This document shows positions 43,592 through 51,626 of a stretch of DNA of 64,000 bases, piece by piece. This stretch comes from Roseiarcus sp963823165 (GTDB lineage: Bacteria > Pseudomonadota > Alphaproteobacteria > Rhizobiales > Beijerinckiaceae). The translations under genes were made by a program, and so were the position numbers. The number at the start of each line of letters is the position of its first letter. Position 1 is the stretch's first letter. Location of the stretch: contig CAWGKV010000040.1 in assembly GCA_963823165.1 (NCBI GenBank), positions 372,001 through 436,000 of the forward strand, given 5' to 3'. The notes beneath the pieces were generated by a model that did no database searches, was not told the origin of the DNA, and worked only from the letters and a program-made list of their open reading frames with translations.

Positions 43592-44104
43592 TCAGCTCGC
43601 CGGCGCGCCGTTCAGTACGGTGACGGCGCGGCAATTCTGCGACCAGCATGAAATGTCGTCGCAGACCGCGACCGGCCGCTCCTTGCCGTAGCTGATGGTC
43701 CTCATCCGCGTGGGCGAGACGCCCTTCGCGACGAGATAGTCGTGCACCGCCTGGGCGCGACGGGCGCCGAGGGCGAAATTGTACTCGCGCGTGCCGCGCT
43801 CGTCCGCGTGGCCTTCGATGGTGATGGCATAACGAGTGTAGTGGTCCAACCACGCCGCCTGCTTGTCGAGGGTCGCCTGCGCGGTCGGCGACAGGTCGGT
43901 CTGATCGGTGTCGAAGAAGACGCGGTCGCCGACGGTCTGGTTGAACTCCTGGACGCTGCCCGGTCCCGCCGCAGCGTAGGCCCCGCCGGCGCCGGCGGCT
44001 GCCAGGTCGCTGTCCGCGTTGTGGCGGGCGCAGGCGCTCAAGCCGAGGCCAAAGGCCATCGCCGCCGCCAACGCCAATGCAACCCTGGATTTCCCCGCAG
44101 CCAT
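43592..44104 (-). CDS. pal: Peptidoglycan-associated lipoprotein Pal
   Basis: 170 residues. The ATG at 44104 starts a lipoprotein signal with lipobox LSAC (residues about 22-25). The OmpA domain reads RVFFDTDQTDLSPTAQATLD, YAITIEGHADERGTREYNFA LGARRAQAVHDYLVAKGVSP and ISYGKERPVAVCDDISCWSQ NCRAV. Pal anchors the outer membrane to peptidoglycan and is held by TolB in the Tol-Pal system. cpoB follows on the same strand after about 190 bases. tolB, normally just upstream, is not there. Confidence 0.95.
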   Translation of the reverse strand: MAAGKSRVALALAAAMAFGLGLSACARHNADSDLAAAGAGGAYAAAGPGSVQEFNQTVGDRVFFDTDQTDLSPTAQATLDKQAAWLDHYTRYAITIEGHADERGTREYNFALGARRAQAVHDYLVAKGVSPTRMRTISYGKERPVAVCDDISCWSQNCRAVTVLNGAPAS

Positions 44105-44346
44105 GAAACGCTCCTGACGATTGTGCCCAGCCACGCGCTGACTAGGCGCCGAAGGGTTAAGGCAAGGTTCCGGCAACCTACTGTCTCCCTGCGGCGTTTC
44201 CGTATGGGCAGAAGACGGCGCGAGCGTTAACAGCGCGTTCGTGGCGTTATTGCGGCGGCGACGCCTTGCCCGCGCCGCACTCGGCGGGCATTATAATAAC
44301 GACGTAAACATACGGCCGGCACGGCAAAGGTTGGAATCTCGCTCGA

Positions 44347-44925
44347 ATGAAGCATCACAAAGTGAGGCGGACCGCGCTCCTGGCGCTGGCGATGGCGTTT
44401 CTCGCCGCCGCCTGGGTCTGGGACGGCCTGATCGCGATCGCGCGCGTGCTCGTCCGGTTCATCCCCTGGACCCGGTTCAAGCAGGCCTTCGTCGCCCTCG
44501 TCGACCGGCTGCCGGCGCCGCTGGTGCTGCTGATCTTCCTGGTCCCGTTCCTGATCGTGGAGCCGCTGCTCTTCGTGGCCACGGTGGCGATCGCCATGGG
44601 CTACTTCGTTCTCGGCGCGATCGCATGGATCGTGCTCAAACTGCTCGCGATTTCCCTCATTCCGGCAATTTTCGACCTGACCGAGCACCGGCTGATGACG
44701 ATGCCGTGGTTCGCCCGGGCCTATCACAAAGTTATGGTCTGGCATCATTACGCCGACCGAATCGTTGCGCCATACAAGCACGCTGCCGCGGCGCTCGCGC
44801 GTCGGTGGCGGCGGAGCGCCTTGGCCGCCATGCTCCGAACGCCGGGGATCGCACAGCTCGCCGCGCGCTTCGCCGCCCGCAGGCGGGCCGCCAACGGCCG
44901 CGGGGCGGCGTCGCTGGGCGGTTGA
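44347..44925 (+). CDS. Conserved inner-membrane protein
   Basis: 192 residues with three hydrophobic segments: MKHHKVRRTALLALAMAFLA AAWVW, APLVLLIFLVPFLIVEPLLF and a helix through GAIAWIVLKLLAISLIPAIF. Then LTEHRLMTMPWFARAYHKVM VWHHYADRIV and a strongly basic C-terminus follow. It is a conserved Rhizobiales hypothetical with no named domain known to me. It lies divergently from pal and just before the TPP riboswitch, on the same strand as thiC but outside its control. Function unknown. Confidence 0.8.
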   Translation: MKHHKVRRTALLALAMAFLAAAWVWDGLIAIARVLVRFIPWTRFKQAFVALVDRLPAPLVLLIFLVPFLIVEPLLFVATVAIAMGYFVLGAIAWIVLKLLAISLIPAIFDLTEHRLMTMPWFARAYHKVMVWHHYADRIVAPYKHAAAALARRWRRSALAAMLRTPGIAQLAARFAARRRAANGRGAASLGG

Positions 44926-45025
44926 GACGGCGGCGTTTTGTTGCTGCCGATATGGAGAAGGGGGCCGGCGCGCGCGCTTTCGTCGCTTGACAGACGGCGC
45001 CGCCGGCCCCAGATTCGCGTTTTGC

Positions 45026-45110
45026 TCGAGGGGCGTCCCGAACGGGGCTGAGACGGCGAAGAGCCGAACCCTTTGAACCTGATCCGGGTCATGCCGGCGA
45101 AGGGACTGAA
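45026..45110 (+). promoter_or_regulatory. TPP riboswitch (THI element)
   Basis: The consensus is clear: GGGGCGTCCCGAACGGGGCT GAGA at the P1-P3 side, ACCCTTTGAACCTGATCCGG in the pyrophosphate/pyrimidine sensor arm, and GTCATGCCGGCGAAGGGA closing the structure. It starts about 155 bases before thiC. When thiamine pyrophosphate is bound it should block translation or elongation of the thi operon. Confidence 0.95.
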
Positions 45111-45180
45111 GCGGCCGCGTTTCCTCCTTCCGGTCAGCCCCGTTTCGCCGTCGGACCGCAACTCGCGCGAGGAGACGGCC

Positions 45181-47001
45181 ATGAACGAAATTCCCAAATT
45201 CGCCGCGCCGCACGACGTCACCGCCGGCCCGATCGCCGGCTCGCGCAAGGTCTATGCCTCGCCGAAGGGCCGGCCGGACATCCGCGTGCCGTTCCGGGAG
45301 ATCGCGCTCAGCGACCTGAAAGAGCCGTCGGTCAGGGTCTATGACCCCTCCGGCCCCTACACCGAGAGCGGGGCGCGCATCGATCTCGCAAATGGCCTGC
45401 CGCCGGTGCGCGAGACCTGGCTCGCGGCGCGCGGCTATTCCGCGATCGAGGGACGCTCGATCAGGCCGGAGGACAACGGCGTCGCCTCGGCCGATCACCT
45501 TGCGCCGCTCTGCCCCGCGATGCGCACCTTGCGCGCAGGCGGGCAGGGCCAGTTCGTCACCCAGTACGAGTTCGCCCGCGCCGGGATCGTCACCGAGGAG
45601 ATGATCTATGTCGCCCATCGCGAGAATCTGGCGCGCGAAGCCGCGGTCGACGAGGCGGGCGCGAGAATCGCCGACGGCGAGAGTTTCGGGGCCGAGATTC
45701 CGGAGTTCGTGACGCCGGAGTTCGTGCGCAGCGAGGTGGCGCGGGGCCGCGCGATCATTCCGGCCAATATCAACCATGTCGAGCTCGAGCCGATGGCGAT
45801 CGGCCGCAATTTCCTCGTCAAGGTCAACGCCAATATCGGCAATTCGGCGGTCAGCTCCGGCGTCGCCGAGGAAGTCGAGAAGATGGTGTGGGCGATCCGC
45901 TGGGGCGCCGACACGGTGATGGATCTCTCGACGGGACGCAATATCCACAACATCCGCTCCTGGATTGTGCGCAACGCGCCGGTTCCGATCGGCACGGTCC
46001 CGATCTATCAGGCGCTCGAGAAGGTCGGCGGCGAGCCGCTCAAGCTCGACTGGGAAGTGTTCAAGGACACGCTGATCGAGCAGGCGGAGCAGGGGGTCGA
46101 CTATTTCACCATCCACGCCGGCGTCCGGCTCGCCTACGTGCCGCTGACGGCGAAGCGGGTGACCGGCATCGTCTCGCGCGGCGGCTCGATCATGGCGCGG
46201 TGGTGCCTCGCCGGCCATCGCGAAAGCTTCCTCTACGAGCGCTTCGGCGACATCTGCGACATCATGCGCAGATACGACGTCTCGTTCTCCCTCGGCGACG
46301 GCCTCAGGCCGGGCTCGACCGCCGACGCCAACGACGCGGCGCAATTCGCCGAACTCGAGACGCTCGGGGAACTGACCAAGGTCGCCTGGGACAAGGGCTG
46401 CCAGGTGATGATCGAGGGACCCGGCCACGTGCCGATGCACAAGATCAAGATCAACATGGAGAAGCAGCTCCGCGAATGCGGCGAGGCGCCGTTCTATACG
46501 CTGGGGCCGCTGACGACCGACGTCGCGCCGGGTTACGACCACATCACCTCGGGCATCGGCGCGGCGATGATCGGCTGGTTCGGCACGGCGATGCTCTGCT
46601 ACGTGACGCCGAAAGAGCATCTCGGCCTCCCCGACCGGGACGACGTGAAAACCGGCGTCATCACCTATCGCATCGCCGCCCACGCCGCCGATCTGGCCAA
46701 GGGTCATCCGGCGGCGCGCATCCGCGACGATGCGATCTCGCGCGCCCGGTTCGACTTCCGCTGGCAGGACCAGTTCAACCTGTCGCTCGACCCGGACACG
46801 GCGCAAAAGTTCCACGACGAAACCCTGCCGAAGGACAGCCACAAGGTGGCGCATTTCTGCTCGATGTGCGGGCCGAAATTCTGCTCGATGAAGATCACCC
46901 AGGACCTCAGGGCGGAAGCCGAGGCGATGGCCGGCATGGCGGAGAAGTCGCGCGAGTTCGTCGAGGGCGGGGCCGCGCTCTACGTGAAGGCGGCGGAGTA
47001 G
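45181..47001 (+). CDS. thiC: Phosphomethylpyrimidine synthase
   Basis: 606 residues from the ATG at 45181 (GAGGAGAC upstream). Conserved blocks include GRNFLVKVNANIGNSAVSSG, WGADTVMDLSTGRNIHNIRS WI, RGGSIMARWCLAGHRESFLY, YDVSFSLGDGLRPGS, MIEGPGHVPMHKIKINMEKQ and, at the C-terminus, FCSMCGPKFCSMKI, the CxxCx4C site for the radical-SAM [4Fe-4S] cluster. ThiC rearranges aminoimidazole ribotide to hydroxymethylpyrimidine phosphate. It is the first gene of the thi operon and sits directly under the TPP riboswitch. Confidence 0.98.
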   Translation: MNEIPKFAAPHDVTAGPIAGSRKVYASPKGRPDIRVPFREIALSDLKEPSVRVYDPSGPYTESGARIDLANGLPPVRETWLAARGYSAIEGRSIRPEDNGVASADHLAPLCPAMRTLRAGGQGQFVTQYEFARAGIVTEEMIYVAHRENLAREAAVDEAGARIADGESFGAEIPEFVTPEFVRSEVARGRAIIPANINHVELEPMAIGRNFLVKVNANIGNSAVSSGVAEEVEKMVWAIRWGADTVMDLSTGRNIHNIRSWIVRNAPVPIGTVPIYQALEKVGGEPLKLDWEVFKDTLIEQAEQGVDYFTIHAGVRLAYVPLTAKRVTGIVSRGGSIMARWCLAGHRESFLYERFGDICDIMRRYDVSFSLGDGLRPGSTADANDAAQFAELETLGELTKVAWDKGCQVMIEGPGHVPMHKIKINMEKQLRECGEAPFYTLGPLTTDVAPGYDHITSGIGAAMIGWFGTAMLCYVTPKEHLGLPDRDDVKTGVITYRIAAHAADLAKGHPAARIRDDAISRARFDFRWQDQFNLSLDPDTAQKFHDETLPKDSHKVAHFCSMCGPKFCSMKITQDLRAEAEAMAGMAEKSREFVEGGAALYVKAAE

Positions 47002-47111
47002 CGCGGACCGCTCTGGTGCACGAATCCCCCCACCGACGTCCTTTGGACGGCCTTCTTCCTTCGTCTTGCGGGGGAGAATTGCGCGCATCCTCCCCAGCTC
47101 GGAGCAGCAAA

Positions 47112-48167
47112 ATGAGGGAGGGGGACGCCGCGGCCGCTGGGCTCGACCCGGCGCGCGGAGGAGAGGGCGAGCACGCACCTCGCAGCAAGGCCGTCACCGT
47201 CATCGGCGCCGGCGTCGCGGGGCTCGTGACCGCGCTCACCCTGGCCGAGCGCGGCGCGAAAGTGGTGCTCGTCGAGCGCTTCGGCGAACTTGGGCACAAC
47301 GCGTCGTGGCTTGCAGGCGGTATGCTCGCGCCGTTTTGCGAGGGCGAGAGTGCCCCCTCAAGGGTCGTCGAGGCGGGCAAGAGCGCGATCGACTGGTGGG
47401 CCGCCCGTGTCCTCGGCGTTTCGCGCACCGGCACGCTGGTCGTCGCGCCCCCGCGCGATTCCTCGGAGATCGAGCGCTTCGCGGCGCGCGCCAGCGGTCA
47501 CGAGCGCGCGGACGAAATGCGCATCGCCGAGCTGGAGCCTGATCTTGCCGGGCGATTCCGCAGGGGTCTCTTCTTCGAAAGCGAGGGCCATCTCGACCCG
47601 CGCGCCGCGATGCGGGCGCTCCTCGAGGCGCTGCAGGGACGCGGCGCCGAATTGCGCTTCGGCGAGGACGGCGAGCGCCTCGTGTGCACGAACGCGGTTG
47701 TCGATTGCCGCGGTTTTGCCGCTCGCTCCGCACTGTCGGAATTGCGCGGCGTGCGCGGCGAGATGATCCGCGTGCGCACGCCCGAGATTAATCTCAAGCG
47801 CTGCGTCCGGCTGCTGCATCCGCGCATTCCCCTCTACGTCGTCCCGCGCGAGAACGGCGAGTACATGATCGGCGCGACTATGATCGAGAGCGCCGAGAAA
47901 GGCGCCGTTTCCGTGCGCTCGGCGATCGAGCTCATGAGCGCCGCCTATGCGCTGCATCCCGCCTTCGGCGAGGCGGAGATTCTGGAATTGAGCGCCGACG
48001 TTCGTCCGGCCTTCGCCGACAACGAGCCGCGCGTCGTCGAGTGCGACGGGCGCATCTTCGTCAACGGCCTTTATCGCCACGGCTTTCTGCTCGCGCCGGC
48101 GCTGGCGGCGCGCGTGGCGGAACTCGCGTTGGCGCGAAAGGCTGCAAGGCGAAGTGTCGCGTCTTGA
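47112..48167 (+). CDS. thiO: FAD-dependent glycine oxidase ThiO
   Basis: 351 residues from the ATG at 47112, following GGAGCAGCAAA. AVTVIGAGVAGLVTALTLAE RGAKVVLVE binds FAD. LGHNASWLAGGMLAPFCEGE is the conserved ThiO segment, and YVVPRENGEYMIGATMIESA EKG and FVNGLYRHGFLLAPALAARV mark the D-amino-acid-oxidase-like fold. ThiO oxidises glycine to iminoglycine, which ThiG uses to build the thiazole ring. It follows thiC by about 110 bases. A toxin-antitoxin pair separates it from thiS. Confidence 0.93.
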   Translation: MREGDAAAAGLDPARGGEGEHAPRSKAVTVIGAGVAGLVTALTLAERGAKVVLVERFGELGHNASWLAGGMLAPFCEGESAPSRVVEAGKSAIDWWAARVLGVSRTGTLVVAPPRDSSEIERFAARASGHERADEMRIAELEPDLAGRFRRGLFFESEGHLDPRAAMRALLEALQGRGAELRFGEDGERLVCTNAVVDCRGFAARSALSELRGVRGEMIRVRTPEINLKRCVRLLHPRIPLYVVPRENGEYMIGATMIESAEKGAVSVRSAIELMSAAYALHPAFGEAEILELSADVRPAFADNEPRVVECDGRIFVNGLYRHGFLLAPALAARVAELALARKAARRSVAS

Positions 48168-48210
48168 ACTAGACCAGTCTAGACTATACATCAGCGACGG
48201 GAGGTTCGCG

Positions 48211-48480
48211 ATGTGGACCGTGCAGGAAGCGAAGGCCAAACTGTCGCAAGTGCTCAAGCGCGCCCGGGCTGGTGAAGCGCAGATCATCGGCGCCAAGGAC
48301 CCTTGCGTCGTCGTGCCTCTGGAAGAATACCAGCGGCTTAAGGCGCTCGAAGACGAGCCGCACTTGGGCCAATGGCTGGTGCGGCATTTCGCGGGACTTG
48401 GCGAGATCGAACTGCCGCCCCGCAAGGAGGAGCGTCCCAGCCCGTTCTCGGATTGGACCGAAGAGGAACTTAACGAGTGA
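48211..48480 (+). CDS. Phd/YefM-type antitoxin inside the thi operon
   Basis: 89 residues from the ATG at 48211, with GGGAGGTTCGCG as ribosome binding site. MWTVQEAKAKLSQVLKRARA GEAQIIGAKDPCVVVPLEEY QRL is the Phd/YefM fold, and the C-terminal FSDWTEEELNE binds the toxin. Its stop overlaps the GTG start of the PIN toxin (GTGA at 48477-48480). It lies 43 bases after thiO and on the same strand, so it would be transcribed with the thiamine genes, though an own promoter (TAGACTAGACTATACA-like text at 48170-48190) is possible. Confidence 0.9.
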   Translation: MWTVQEAKAKLSQVLKRARAGEAQIIGAKDPCVVVPLEEYQRLKALEDEPHLGQWLVRHFAGLGEIELPPRKEERPSPFSDWTEEELNE

Positions 48481-48899
48481 CTCGAGAACCGACGCTTCTC
48501 GACACCAACGTGCTCTCGGAGTTAATGCGACCGTCGCCGCAACCAGGCGTGGTCCGCTTTGTGGAGCAACTCGACAGCCCCTTCGTCAGTGCGGCAGTCT
48601 TTCAGGAACTGGCGTACGGAATGGCGCTATTGCCAGCGGGGAGGCGAAAGGCGCGCATGAGCGGCGAAATCAATATTTTTCTTGCTCAATTCGAAACGCG
48701 CACCGTCGCAATCGACGCCCGGGTCGCGACCTTGTCGGGAAGGTTACGGGCGGACCTGAAGCGCGCGGGGCTCGAACTCGCACCGATGGACGCGCTTATC
48801 GCCGCAAGCGCGATCAGCATTTCCGCTCGATTGGCGACTCGCAACGTCAAGGACTTCCGACGCCTCGACTTGGAGTTGGTGAACCCGTGGATGAACTGA
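48477..48899 (+). CDS. PIN-domain VapC toxin inside the thi operon
   Basis: 140 residues from GTG 48477. TLLDTNVLSELMRPSPQPGV holds the first Asp; FVSAAVFQELAYGMALLP holds the conserved Glu; LAPMDALIAASAISISARLA TRNVKDF holds the last two Asp residues. All catalytic positions are present, so the toxin should cleave RNA (tRNA or rRNA) if released. It is complete, unlike the other two PIN genes in the window. Its 3' end overlaps the 5' end of thiS by 13 bases. Confidence 0.92.
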   Translation: MTREPTLLDTNVLSELMRPSPQPGVVRFVEQLDSPFVSAAVFQELAYGMALLPAGRRKARMSGEINIFLAQFETRTVAIDARVATLSGRLRADLKRAGLELAPMDALIAASAISISARLATRNVKDFRRLDLELVNPWMN

Positions 48900-49111
48900 C
48901 CGCCCAGCTTCTTAGGCGCCTCATTGTCAATGGTGAGCCGACTGAATTGGCTGCCAGCAATCTGGCCGACGCACTGAAAGCGCTCGACTATGCAGAAGCG
49001 AAAGTCGCCACCGCCCTCAACGGCGAGTTCGTGCCGGCCCGCTCGCGCGAGGCGACGCCGGTGAAGGACGGCGACCGGATCGAGATTCTCGCGCCGAGGC
49101 AGGGGGGATAA
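48887..49111 (+). CDS. thiS: Sulfur-carrier protein ThiS
   Basis: 74 residues from the GTG at 48887. The body LIVNGEPTELAASNLADALK ALDYAEAKVATALNGEFVP and end GDRIEILAPRQGG match ThiS, with the C-terminal GG that is thiocarboxylated to give sulfur to ThiG. ThiS normally starts at (M)xxIVNGEP, about ten residues later, but no start codon exists there. The only reasonable start, GTG, lies inside vapC, giving an extra VDELTAQLLRR. So the native start seems to have been lost when the toxin pair inserted, and translation now depends on vapC. Confidence 0.88.
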   Translation: MDELTAQLLRRLIVNGEPTELAASNLADALKALDYAEAKVATALNGEFVPARSREATPVKDGDRIEILAPRQGG

Positions 49112-49138
49112 GGCGATGGCGCCTGACACAGGCCAAGC

Positions 49139-49230
49139 CGTCATCGCGAGGGGCCGGAGCAATCCATCGGCCGCGCCAAGCGGAGAGAGTGGATTGCGTC
49201 CCCCTCGCTCCGCTCGGGGTCGCGATGACG
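49139..49230. repeat. CGTCATCGCGAG palindromic repeat between thiS and thiG
   Basis: CGTCATCGCGAG (49139-49150) and its near-complement TCGCGATGACG (to 49230) enclose AGCAATCCATCGG and GAGTGGATTGCGTCCCCCTC, inner inverted arms. This is the common CGTCATTGCGAGGAGC/AAGCAATCC repeat of alphaproteobacteria. It interrupts the otherwise tight thi operon. Confidence 0.88.
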
Positions 49231-49255
49231 GCCGCGATGGACGAAGGTTGATTAC

Positions 49256-50044
49256 ATGACCCAAACATCCAACCTCACCCTCTACGGCGCGAGCTTGCGC
49301 TCGCGCCTCATTCTTGGCACCTCGCAATATCCCTCGCCCGCGATCCTCGCCGAGGCGGTGCGGACGTCGGGCGCGGAGATCGTCACGGTCTCGCTCAGGC
49401 GCGAATCGGCGCGGCTCAAGGAGGGGCAGGATTTCTGGCGGCTGATCCGCGACATCGGCGCGCGCGTGCTGCCGAACACGGCCGGCTGCTACAGCGTGAA
49501 GGAGGCCGTCACCACCGCTCAGATGGCGCGAGAAGTGTTCGGCACGCCGTGGGTGAAGCTCGAGGTGATCGGCGAAGCCGACACGCTGCAGCCGGACGTG
49601 TTCGGCCTCGTCGAGGCCGCGCGGATCCTCTCCGCGGACGGCTTCGAGGTGTTCCCCTATACGACCGAGGACCTCGTCGTCGCCGAGCGCTTGATCGAGG
49701 CAGGCTGCAGGGTGCTGATGCCGTGGGGCTCGCCGATCGGCTCGGGCAAGGGACTCAACAACGTGTTCGGCCTGCGCGCGCTGAGGGGGCATTTTCCCGA
49801 GGTTCCGCTGATCGTCGACGCCGGTCTCGGCTTGCCTTCACAGGCGGCGGCGGCGATGGAGCTCGGCTATGACGGCGTGCTGCTCAACACCGCCGTCGCC
49901 AAGGCGGGCGATCCGGTCGCGATGGCGCGCGCCTTCGGCCAGGCGATCGAGGCCGGCCGCGCCGCCTTCCTCGCCGGCCCGATGCAGCCGCGCGACATGG
50001 CGGCGCCCTCGACGCCGGTCATCGGGAAAGCCAGTTTTTCGTGA
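49256..50044 (+). CDS. thiG: Thiazole synthase
   Basis: 262 residues. LTLYGASLRSRLILGTSQYP begins the TIM barrel. WVKLEVIGEADTLQPD holds the lysine that forms the Schiff base with the deoxyxylulose phosphate. VLMPWGSPIGSGKGLNN and LIVDAGLGLPSQAAAAMELG YDGVLLNTAVAKAGDPVAMA bind phosphate. ThiG condenses DXP, dehydroglycine from ThiO and sulfur from ThiS into the thiazole. Its stop overlaps the thiE GTG (GTGA at 50041-50044). Confidence 0.97.
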   Translation: MTQTSNLTLYGASLRSRLILGTSQYPSPAILAEAVRTSGAEIVTVSLRRESARLKEGQDFWRLIRDIGARVLPNTAGCYSVKEAVTTAQMAREVFGTPWVKLEVIGEADTLQPDVFGLVEAARILSADGFEVFPYTTEDLVVAERLIEAGCRVLMPWGSPIGSGKGLNNVFGLRALRGHFPEVPLIVDAGLGLPSQAAAAMELGYDGVLLNTAVAKAGDPVAMARAFGQAIEAGRAAFLAGPMQPRDMAAPSTPVIGKASFS

Positions 50045-50646
50045 GCGGACTTGACCCCTTCTACCCGATCGTCGACAGCGCCGACTGGGTCGCGCGCCTC
50101 GTCGGCGTCGGCGCAAAATTCGTGCAGTTGCGCGTGAAGGACAGGGACGAGGCGAAAGTCGCCGAAGAGACGCGGGCGGCGCTGGCGGTCTGCGCGAAAG
50201 CCGGCGCGACGCTGGTCGTCAACGACTACTGGCGCATCGCGATCGACGAAGGCGCGCCCTGGGTCCATCTCGGCCAGGGCGATCTCGACGGTGCGGACAT
50301 CCCCGCCATCCGGCGCGCGAACTTGAGGCTCGGCGTCAGCACCCATGACGAAGCGGAGCTCGCCCGCGCGCTCGAGCTCGGTCCCGACTATGTCGCCCTC
50401 GGGCCGATCTATCCGACGATCCTGAAAGCGATGGCCTTCGCTCCCCAGGGGCTGGCGCGCATCGGCGACTGGAAAGCGCGCATCGGCAGGGTCCCTCTCG
50501 TCGCCATCGGCGGCCTGACGGTCGAGCGGGCGAAACTCTGTCTCGCAGCCGGCGCGGACGTCGTCTCCGTCGTCACCGACATCACGTTGAACGCCGATCC
50601 GGAGGCGCGCGCCAGGGAATGGATCGCCGCGACGCGCCCGGCGTGA
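50041..50646 (+). CDS. thiE: Thiamine-phosphate synthase
   Basis: 201 residues from GTG 50041. FVQLRVKDRDEAKVAEETRA, LVVNDYWRIAIDEGAPWVHL GQGDLDGADI, LGVSTHDEAELARALELGPD YVALGPIYPTILKAMAFAPQ and VAIGGLTVERAKLCLAAGAD VVSVVTDI are the ThiE blocks, of the Rhizobiales variety with PTILKxMxxAPQ. It joins the pyrimidine and thiazole units to make thiamine phosphate. Start and stop overlap both neighbours by four bases, showing translational coupling with thiG and thiD. Confidence 0.95.
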   Translation: MSGLDPFYPIVDSADWVARLVGVGAKFVQLRVKDRDEAKVAEETRAALAVCAKAGATLVVNDYWRIAIDEGAPWVHLGQGDLDGADIPAIRRANLRLGVSTHDEAELARALELGPDYVALGPIYPTILKAMAFAPQGLARIGDWKARIGRVPLVAIGGLTVERAKLCLAAGADVVSVVTDITLNADPEARAREWIAATRPA

Positions 50647-51575
50647 AACGGCGAACTCCGATCGCGCTCGCAATCGCCGGCTCCGACTCGGGCGCCGGGG
50701 CCGGGATCCAGGCGGACCTCCGGACTTTCGCCGCGCTCGGCGTCCACGCGGCGACCGCGATCACGGCGCTGACGGCGCAGAACACGCGCGGCGTGCGAAA
50801 GATTCACCTCGCGCCGCCCAACGTCGTGGCGGCGCAGATCGACGCTGTTTTAGAAGACTTCGACGTCGCCGCGATCAAGATCGGCATGCTGGGGAGCGCG
50901 GCGATCGCCGGGGCGGTGGCGGCCCATCTCCCCTCTCCCCTTGCGGGAGAGGGGTCGGGGGTGAGGGGTCCGGCGCCGCAGGGCGCGCGGCATCAAGGGG
51001 ATGCCGCGCCCAACCCCTCATCCGGCGGCCTGCGGCCGCCACCTTCTCCCGCAAGGGGAGAAGGGAACGGGACCTTCGTCGTCTTCGACCCGGTCATGAC
51101 CGCCTCGTCCGGCGACGCGCTGAGCGGCGCGGGGTTCGTCGAGGCGGTCAGGGCGGGGCTTTTGCCGCTCGTCGATTTGCTCACCCCCAATCTCGCCGAG
51201 GCGGCGGCGCTGCTCGACGATGAAACTGCCCGTAATGAAGCCGACATGGCCCGGCAGGGACGGGCGCTGATCGCGCTCGGGGCCGGCGCCGTGTTGGTGA
51301 AAGGCGGGCATCTCCCTGGCGAGGACGCCGTTGACCTGCTCGTGACGACGGACGCTGTCCGCCGGTTCGCCGCGCCGAAGCTCAATTCGCCGAACCTGCA
51401 CGGCACGGGCTGCACGCTGTCGAGCGCGATTGCGGCCCATGTCGTCCTCGGCGAGCCGCTGCCGGAGGCGGTCGCCGCCGGCAAAGCCTTCGTGCGCGAG
51501 GCGATCGAGGCGGGGCGCGCCCTGGAGCTCGGCGCAGGACCTGGGCCGCTCGTCCAGTTGAAGCTCAGGCGCTGA
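50643..51575 (+). CDS. thiD: HMP/HMP-P kinase with an in-frame repeat insertion
   Basis: 310 residues from GTG 50643, longer than the usual 265-270. PIALAIAGSDSGAGAGIQAD LRTFAALGVHA binds the pyrimidine and IKIGMLGSAAIAGAVAAHL follows. An extra segment of about 45 residues comes next (PSPLAGEGSGVRG ... PPPSPARGEGNG), encoded by an interspersed palindromic repeat. The normal sequence then resumes at FVVFDPVMTASSGDALSG, with SPNLHGTGCTLSSAIAAHVV (anion hole GTGC). The insert lies on a surface loop before the DPVM strand and keeps the frame, so the kinase may still work. ThiD phosphorylates HMP to HMP-PP. Confidence 0.93.
   Translation: MKRRTPIALAIAGSDSGAGAGIQADLRTFAALGVHAATAITALTAQNTRGVRKIHLAPPNVVAAQIDAVLEDFDVAAIKIGMLGSAAIAGAVAAHLPSPLAGEGSGVRGPAPQGARHQGDAAPNPSSGGLRPPPSPARGEGNGTFVVFDPVMTASSGDALSGAGFVEAVRAGLLPLVDLLTPNLAEAAALLDDETARNEADMARQGRALIALGAGAVLVKGGHLPGEDAVDLLVTTDAVRRFAAPKLNSPNLHGTGCTLSSAIAAHVVLGEPLPEAVAAGKAFVREAIEAGRALELGAGPGPLVQLKLRR
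50928..51066. repeat. Interspersed palindrome inside thiD
   Basis: Left arms CCCCTCTCCCCTTGCGGGAG AGGGGTCGGGGGTGAGGGG and right arms AACCCCTCATCCGGCGGCCT GCGGCCGCCACCTTCTCCCG CAAGGGGAGAAGGGA are inverted to each other and within themselves. It is the same family as at 29105, 41245 and 61461. Within thiD it is read in frame without a stop codon. Confidence 0.9.
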
Positions 51576-51626
51576 TTTTCCGAACGGCGCGGTTGCGGTA
51601 CTTTGAGACCCGGAGGCAGGCGCCCG

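Noticed and set aside
44227..47178. 983-codon minus-strand open frame opposite thiC
   Set aside because: It is an antisense shadow of thiC and the preceding gene; thiC is certain and the TPP riboswitch reads in its direction.
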